Of a DNA stretch of 64,000 nt, positions 60,257-64,000 are shown one piece after another. How positions within the stretch are numbered: position 1 is the first letter of the stretch; each line of letters begins with the position of its first letter. Below the pieces are notes generated by a model. That model saw only the letters and a list, made by a program, of their open reading frames with translations. It was not told where the DNA came from and did not search any database. A program made the position numbers and the translations under genes. The DNA comes from Streptomyces sp. STR69 (GTDB lineage: Bacteria > Actinomycetota > Actinomycetes > Streptomycetales > Streptomycetaceae): assembly GCF_024519455.1 (NCBI RefSeq), contig NZ_JALJRY010000015.1:206909-270908 (forward strand). The letters run 5' to 3'.

Positions 60257-61354
60257 ATGAAGGGCTTCGTCTACCACGGCCCGGGACAGTCCTCCTGGGA
60301 CACCGTCCCGGATCCCGGCATCAAGGACGCCACCGACGTGATCGTGCGCGTCGACGCCGTCACCATCTGCGGAACCGATCTGCACATCCTCAAGGGCGAC
60401 GTGCCCGAGGTCCGCCCCGGCACCGTTCTCGGCCACGAGGCGGTCGGCGAGGTCGTGGAAGCGGGCTCCGACGTGCGGACCGTACGGCCCGGAGACCGGG
60501 TCCTGGTCTCCTGCATCACCGCCTGCGGGCGCTGCGCCTACTGCCGCAAAGCCATGTACGGGCAGTGCCGCGGCGGCGGAGGCTGGATCCTGGGTCACCT
60601 CGTCGACGGCACCCAGGCCGAGTACGTCCGCGTCCCGCACGCCGACCTCTCCGTCCACCCGCTGCCCAGCACGCTGGACGCCAAGGACGCCGTCCTACTG
60701 GCGGACATCTTCCCCACCGGCTACGAGGTGGGCGTGCTCAACGGACAGGTGCGTCCCGGAGACACCGTCGCCGTCGTCGGCGCGGGCCCGGTCGGGCTGG
60801 CGGCGATCGCCACCGCCCGGCTGTTCTCGCCAGAACGCGTCGTCGCCGTGGACCTGGCGCCCGCCCGACTCGACGCGGCGAAGCGGTTCGGCGCCGACGC
60901 CGTCGTGGACGCCCGCGAAGCCCCAGAGCAACTGATCGCCGACCTCACCGACGGGCTCGGCGCCGACGTCGTCATCGAGGCGGTCGGCGTGCCCGAGACC
61001 TTCGAACTGTGCACCCGCATGGTGCGCCCCGGCGGGCACGTCGCCAACGTCGGCGTCCACGGCAAGCCCGCGACCCTGCACCTCGAAGACCTGTGGATCA
61101 AGAACATCACCATCACCACCGGTCTGGTCGACACCCACTCCACTCCCACCCTGCTGCGCATGGCCGCGGCCGGCCGGCTGCCCACCGGCGCGCTGGTCAC
61201 CCACACTTTCCCGCTGGAGCTCATGGAGGAGGCGTACGACGTCTTCGCCAAGGCGGCCGACACCGGCGCCCTCAAGGTGGTGCTCGGCGGGACCCGGCAC
61301 GAGGAAGTCGCCGTCCGGGCGGCAGGACGAAAGGAAGTGACGAGCCATGCCTGA
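60257..61354 (+). CDS. zinc-dependent alcohol dehydrogenase
   Basis: 365 residues, medium-chain dehydrogenase. Catalytic zinc: Cys in TICGTDLH and His in GHEAVGEVV; structural zinc: four Cys in CGRCAYCRKAMYGQC. VAVVGAGPVGLAAIATARL near 170 is the NAD motif. ATG at 60257 with GAGGAAGGA upstream. Overlaps the XRE-flavoprotein gene by 8 bases. With the three boxes upstream it probably keeps redox balance when oxygen is short. Confidence 0.92.
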   Translation: MKGFVYHGPGQSSWDTVPDPGIKDATDVIVRVDAVTICGTDLHILKGDVPEVRPGTVLGHEAVGEVVEAGSDVRTVRPGDRVLVSCITACGRCAYCRKAMYGQCRGGGGWILGHLVDGTQAEYVRVPHADLSVHPLPSTLDAKDAVLLADIFPTGYEVGVLNGQVRPGDTVAVVGAGPVGLAAIATARLFSPERVVAVDLAPARLDAAKRFGADAVVDAREAPEQLIADLTDGLGADVVIEAVGVPETFELCTRMVRPGGHVANVGVHGKPATLHLEDLWIKNITITTGLVDTHSTPTLLRMAAAGRLPTGALVTHTFPLELMEEAYDVFAKAADTGALKVVLGGTRHEEVAVRAAGRKEVTSHA

Positions 61355-62096
61355 CCCGTTCCCGTTGAACGTGACAGAGGGCACACCCACGGGTGACCTC
61401 GGACGCCGGATCGCCGTACGGCGCACGGCACTTGACCTCTCCCGAGAGGAGACGGCCGCGCAGGCGGGCGTGGCGGCGAGCTACCTCCAGTACCTGGAGG
61501 AGTTTCCCGGCGCCGCTCCGGGCCGGAGTGTTCTGCTCAGGCTCGCCGAGGTCCTGCACACGACCGTGACCGACCTCGCCGGAGGCGACAGCGACCAGAC
61601 GCCCGGCCAGGGGCGAGCCGGCTCCGACCCGACGTTCACCGCACTGACCGTCCAGGAGTGCCGCGAGCTGCTGTCGACGCACGGGGTGGGCAGGATCGCG
61701 ATACCCACCGCCTCGGGACCCGTCATCGTCCCCGTCAACTACAGCGTGGTCGACGGCGCGATCGTGTACCGGACCGCTCCCGGTGCGATGCCGTCCCGGG
61801 CGGCGGGCAGCCAGGTGACCTTCGAGATCGACCGGATCGACGAGGCGTTCGGGGAAGGCTGGAGTGTTCTGGCGCTCGGTCGGGCGCGGGCCGTGACCGA
61901 CGCGGACGACGTACGGCGGCTGACGGAACGCGCGTTCAGCACGCCGTGGGCCGGTGGTCCACGCGAGGAGTGGGTGCGTATCGACGCGCTGAGCCTCACC
62001 GGACGTCGGATCACCACGCGTCAAGGGACGTTCTCCGAAGCGAGCGGGACTGATGGCCCCTCACCCGCCGACGCCGCGGGGCGAAACATGGAGTGA
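61347..62096 (+). CDS. fusion of XRE helix-turn-helix with pyridoxamine-5-phosphate-oxidase-like flavin barrel
   Basis: 249 residues. An XRE-type helix-turn-helix at about 17-75 (LGRRIAVRRTALDLSREETA, GVAASYLQYLEEFPGAAP) is joined to a PNPOx-like split barrel at about 95-220 (LTVQECRELLSTHGVGRIAI, PVNYSVVDGAIVYRT). Such fusions occur in actinomycete stress islands and could sense flavin, F420 or redox state while binding DNA. ATG at 61347 within the end of the dehydrogenase gene; its stop overlaps the next gene (GTGA). Confidence 0.87.
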   Translation: MPDPFPLNVTEGTPTGDLGRRIAVRRTALDLSREETAAQAGVAASYLQYLEEFPGAAPGRSVLLRLAEVLHTTVTDLAGGDSDQTPGQGRAGSDPTFTALTVQECRELLSTHGVGRIAIPTASGPVIVPVNYSVVDGAIVYRTAPGAMPSRAAGSQVTFEIDRIDEAFGEGWSVLALGRARAVTDADDVRRLTERAFSTPWAGGPREEWVRIDALSLTGRRITTRQGTFSEASGTDGPSPADAAGRNME

Positions 62097-62596
62097 CACC
62101 CATATACAGACCCGCAGACCCGCGCACAGGGCGAGAGACGGACTGGCTGATGTATTCCAACGACGGATTCCGCGAACTGGAACGACACGAGTGCCTGCGC
62201 CTGCTGGGGCAGGTACTCGTCGGCCGTATCGTTCACACCCGCCAGGCACTGCCCGCCGTGCTGCCCGTGAACTTCTCCCTGGACCACGACGGTGCGGTAC
62301 TGCTGTGCACCTCGGCGGCCTCGGAGCTGGTGCGCGCGATCGACGGCTCCGTGGTCGCCTTCGAAGCCGACGAGGTCGATACCGTCGCACACTCCGGCTG
62401 GAGCGTCGTCGTCACCGGGTCGGCCACCGTGGTGACCGACCCGGCCGAACACGAACGCTTGACCCGAACCGGCCCGACCTCCTGGGTGCCCTCGCCCCAG
62501 GAGGTCTTCGTACGCGTCGACCCCGAGCTGGTGACGGGACGTGAACTCGTCGGCGGGCGCTCGATGTACGGGGTGGATCTCACCGGCGCGACCTGA
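62093..62596 (+). CDS. pyridoxamine-5-phosphate-oxidase-like flavin split-barrel protein
   Basis: 167 residues with the same barrel as its neighbour but no DNA-binding part: LERHECLRLLGQVLVGRIVH, LPVNFSLDHDGAVLLCTSAA, VAFEADEVDTVAHSGWSVVV. GTG at 62093 overlaps the preceding stop; ATG at 62150 is the alternative. Most similar in layout to mycobacterial dormancy flavoproteins (FMN or F420 binders). Third gene of the dehydrogenase operon, followed by a strong hairpin. Confidence 0.85.
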   Translation: MTPIYRPADPRTGRETDWLMYSNDGFRELERHECLRLLGQVLVGRIVHTRQALPAVLPVNFSLDHDGAVLLCTSAASELVRAIDGSVVAFEADEVDTVAHSGWSVVVTGSATVVTDPAEHERLTRTGPTSWVPSPQEVFVRVDPELVTGRELVGGRSMYGVDLTGAT

Positions 62597-62665
62597 CGAC
62601 CGTGACGTCCTCGCGGTACGGGGCAGGTACGGGCATCAGGACGAGCGGCGCCAACGCGGTCTGCA

Positions 62666-62680
62666 GGGACCGTACGGCCC
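62666..62680. promoter_or_regulatory. OsdR/DevR-like box overlapping a terminator hairpin
   Basis: GGGACCGTACGGCCC fits the box, but most of it is also the left arm of the hairpin at 62670-62700, so the call is ambiguous. Confidence 0.4.
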
Positions 62681-62700
62681 CACAAGAAGGGGCCGTACGG
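62670..62700 (+). terminator. hairpin terminator after the dehydrogenase operon
   Basis: Perfect 12-base-pair stem CCGTACGGCCCC / GGGGCCGTACGG, loop ACAAGAA, between the flavin-barrel gene and the universal stress protein gene. Confidence 0.7.
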
Positions 62701-62837
62701 CGTGCAGGCAGGTTCCCGTGGACTCTGACCCGGTCCGTCCGCGCGGGACGAGCATCGCCGGAGGAGCCGTTGTGCGCATGGGCGGCCCATTCCCACCGAG
62801 CACGGTGAGCACGCAACAGTCAGAAGGGAAACAGGAC

Positions 62838-63671
62838 ATGACTCTCCATCATGTGGTCGTCGGAGTGGATGGTTCGCTGGTCTCGGTCCGAGCATTGGAC
62901 TGGGCCGCGGACGAAGCCGTGCGCCGAGGCGTCGAACTGGTCGTCGTGTACGCCGTGCCCGACAGCGACGAGGCAGGACCGGTCCTGGCGTCCGCGGTCA
63001 CACGCGTCCGCGTACGCCACCCCGAGCTGCGGGTGGTGACCAAGGACGCCGTCGGTGGCCCGGTGCGCACGCTCGTGCGGGAGAGCGAGGGCGCGGATCT
63101 CACCGTCGTGGGGACCCGGGGCATGGGAGGCATCGCCGGTCTGCTGTTCGGCTCGGTGAGCCTGCGGCTGGCCGCGCACGTGCACAGCCCGTTGCTCGTC
63201 GTCCGCGGCGACCACGCGTGCGACGCCGGACAGCCCGTGCTGCTCGGCCTGGAGGGCGACAACGACGAGGACACGGCGCTCTACGCCTTCCAGGAGGCCG
63301 AGCGGCGCGGTGTCCCGCTGCGCGTCCTGCACTCCTGGACCCACCGGCACATCACCCCCGAACTCCCCTCGCTGATCCCGGCCACGAGCCCGGGCCAGAA
63401 GCAACTCGCCCAGCAGGGAAGGGCGGAGGACTCCGTACCGCGCTTCAGCCTGGCCCGGCTCAGCGAGCGGCACCCCGCCATCCAGGTCGAGAGCCGCACG
63501 GTCCGCACCGGGCCGGCGCACGCACTGCTGGAGGCCACCCCGGACTGCGCCGTCGTGGTCGTCGGTGCCCATCACCGCACCCACCGGTTCGGCCCGCGGC
63601 TGGGTCCGGTCGCGCACACCCTGCTGCACCGCTCCCACTGCCCTGTCGTAGTGGTGCCGATCGCCAAGTGA
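62838..63671 (+). CDS. tandem universal stress protein (UspA family)
   Basis: 277 residues in two Usp domains (about 1-138 and 145-277). Domain 1: VVVGVDGSLVSVRALDWAAD and the ATP loop GTRGMGGIAGLLFGSVS. Domain 2: LLGLEGDNDEDTALYAFQEA and GAHHRTHRFGPRLGPVAHTL. Both keep the G-x2-G-x9-G-S/A pattern, so ATP binding is likely. ATG at 62838 with AGGGAAACAGG upstream. A common member of DosR-like regulons; cytoplasmic. Confidence 0.93.
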   Translation: MTLHHVVVGVDGSLVSVRALDWAADEAVRRGVELVVVYAVPDSDEAGPVLASAVTRVRVRHPELRVVTKDAVGGPVRTLVRESEGADLTVVGTRGMGGIAGLLFGSVSLRLAAHVHSPLLVVRGDHACDAGQPVLLGLEGDNDEDTALYAFQEAERRGVPLRVLHSWTHRHITPELPSLIPATSPGQKQLAQQGRAEDSVPRFSLARLSERHPAIQVESRTVRTGPAHALLEATPDCAVVVVGAHHRTHRFGPRLGPVAHTLLHRSHCPVVVVPIAK

Positions 63672-63682
63672 CCCGGCAGACA

Positions 63683-63697
63683 GGGCCGTTCGGGCCC
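63683..63697. promoter_or_regulatory. OsdR/DevR-like box upstream of the DoxX-like gene
   Basis: GGGCC-GTTCG-GGCCC with perfect arms, extended to AGGGCC...GGCCCT; 111 bases before the DoxX-like start. Confidence 0.6.
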
Positions 63698-63807
63698 TCG
63701 GCCGGGGACCTGCAGCCCCTCTGCCGCCGGCGCCCGCCGCGAGACATTGAGGGCGCAACGAGAGTCGTCGGATCCCAAGCGTCGTTCCCTCGAAAGGGAT
63801 GAGCATC

Positions 63808-64000
63808 ATGGCAGTCCAAAACCACCCCCAACACCACCCGCGATTCCGCTTCCCGTCCCTGCACCGGACCGGAACGGCACAGGCCGCCACCGCCACGACG
63901 GCGGCGACCACTGCGACGCGTGCCTACGCCTTCGCATCTCTGCGCCTGCTGACCGGGTTCGTCTTCTTGTGGGCGTTCCTGGACAAGACGTTCGGGTTCG
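63808..64000 (+). CDS. DoxX-like membrane protein, partial at the window edge
   Basis: Only the first 64 residues are visible. A His/Pro- and Ala/Thr-rich cytoplasmic start (AVQNHPQHHPRFRFP) leads into a TM segment with RLLTGFVFLWAFLDKTFGFG, the usual DoxX-family beginning in Streptomyces. ATG at 63808 with AAAGGG 9 bases upstream; ATG at 63799 would have no ribosome site. DoxX-type proteins are quinone-linked or redox membrane proteins. It follows the universal stress protein and a perfect box. Confidence 0.75.
   Translation, partial: MAVQNHPQHHPRFRFPSLHRTGTAQAATATTAATTATRAYAFASLRLLTGFVFLWAFLDKTFGF

Noticed and set aside
62666..62700. Reading the dyad before the universal stress protein gene simply as an OsdR box
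   Set aside because: The same bases form a perfect 12-base-pair hairpin right after an operon; a terminator explains them at least as well, so it was not counted as firm evidence.

Overview
The window is about 70% GC, uses many GTG starts, is packed with short-overlap operons, and carries twin-arginine-secreted proteins, many small one-component regulators and actinobacterial families (ECF42 sigma with a DGPF/YCII partner, HelR, cyanase, Rv1733c-type membrane proteins, OsdR/DevR-like boxes). All of this fits a Streptomyces or very close relative. I saw no rRNA, tRNA, CRISPR, insertion sequence or phage gene. The content is accessory: catabolism, stress, resistance and regulation rather than core replication or translation.

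Layout. (1) 1-9.1 kb: two divergent, tightly coupled operons for breakdown of an unknown cyclic compound. Leftward are a BBE-type oxidase, a cyclase-family hydrolase, an ACMSD-type amidohydrolase, an FAD monooxygenase and an ABM protein. Rightward are an FAH-family hydrolase, a two-domain VOC dioxygenase, a HisD-like dehydrogenase and an SDR. (2) 9.4-17.3 kb: a Tat-secreted beta-helix protein, a PadR/SnoaL pair, a methyltransferase, two alpha/beta hydrolases, cyanase, and an HxlR regulator with an MFS pump. (3) 17.6-23 kb: an ECF42 sigma/YCII operon with a recognisable autoregulatory promoter. Beside it an RAE-like inverted repeat precedes a UGT-type glycosyltransferase and a HelR-type RNA-polymerase ATPase, which I read as a rifamycin-resistance locus. 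(4) 23-44.7 kb: a GntR regulator with a dre-like site, a class C beta-lactamase-fold hydrolase, a CE7 esterase, 8-oxoguanine deaminase, a molybdopterin oxidoreductase with its reductase, a MarR regulator, a PrmC-like methyltransferase, a FadH-like enoate reductase with PadR, a LysR regulator, an FN3 lipoprotein, a GH75 chitosanase, an SDR/TetR pair with a clear operator, and dhaKLM. (5) 45.1-53.5 kb: a LacI-controlled sugar ABC operon ending in a cytoplasmic GH63-like and a secreted GH39-like/ricin-domain glycosidase. Three identical LacI-type operators and a consensus-like promoter sit in front of lacI. (6) 53.6-64 kb: a dormancy/hypoxia-type stress island. It holds a slipin, a decayed P-type ATPase, an APC transporter, an Rv1733c homologue, a STAS protein, a zinc alcohol dehydrogenase, two flavin split-barrel proteins (one fused to an XRE domain), a tandem universal stress protein and the start of a DoxX-like protein. 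Its intergenic regions are studded with GGGCC-N4/5-GGCCC boxes.

How the genes work together. Most loci are self-contained modules made of a regulator, its operator and one to six target genes. The candidates most worth following are the RAE-glycosyltransferase-HelR resistance unit, the OsdR/DevR-like regulon and its boxes, the unassigned catabolic cluster at the left end, and the hairpin that appears to mask the ribosome binding site of the APC transporter. Product calls rest on motifs read by eye; no database search was possible.
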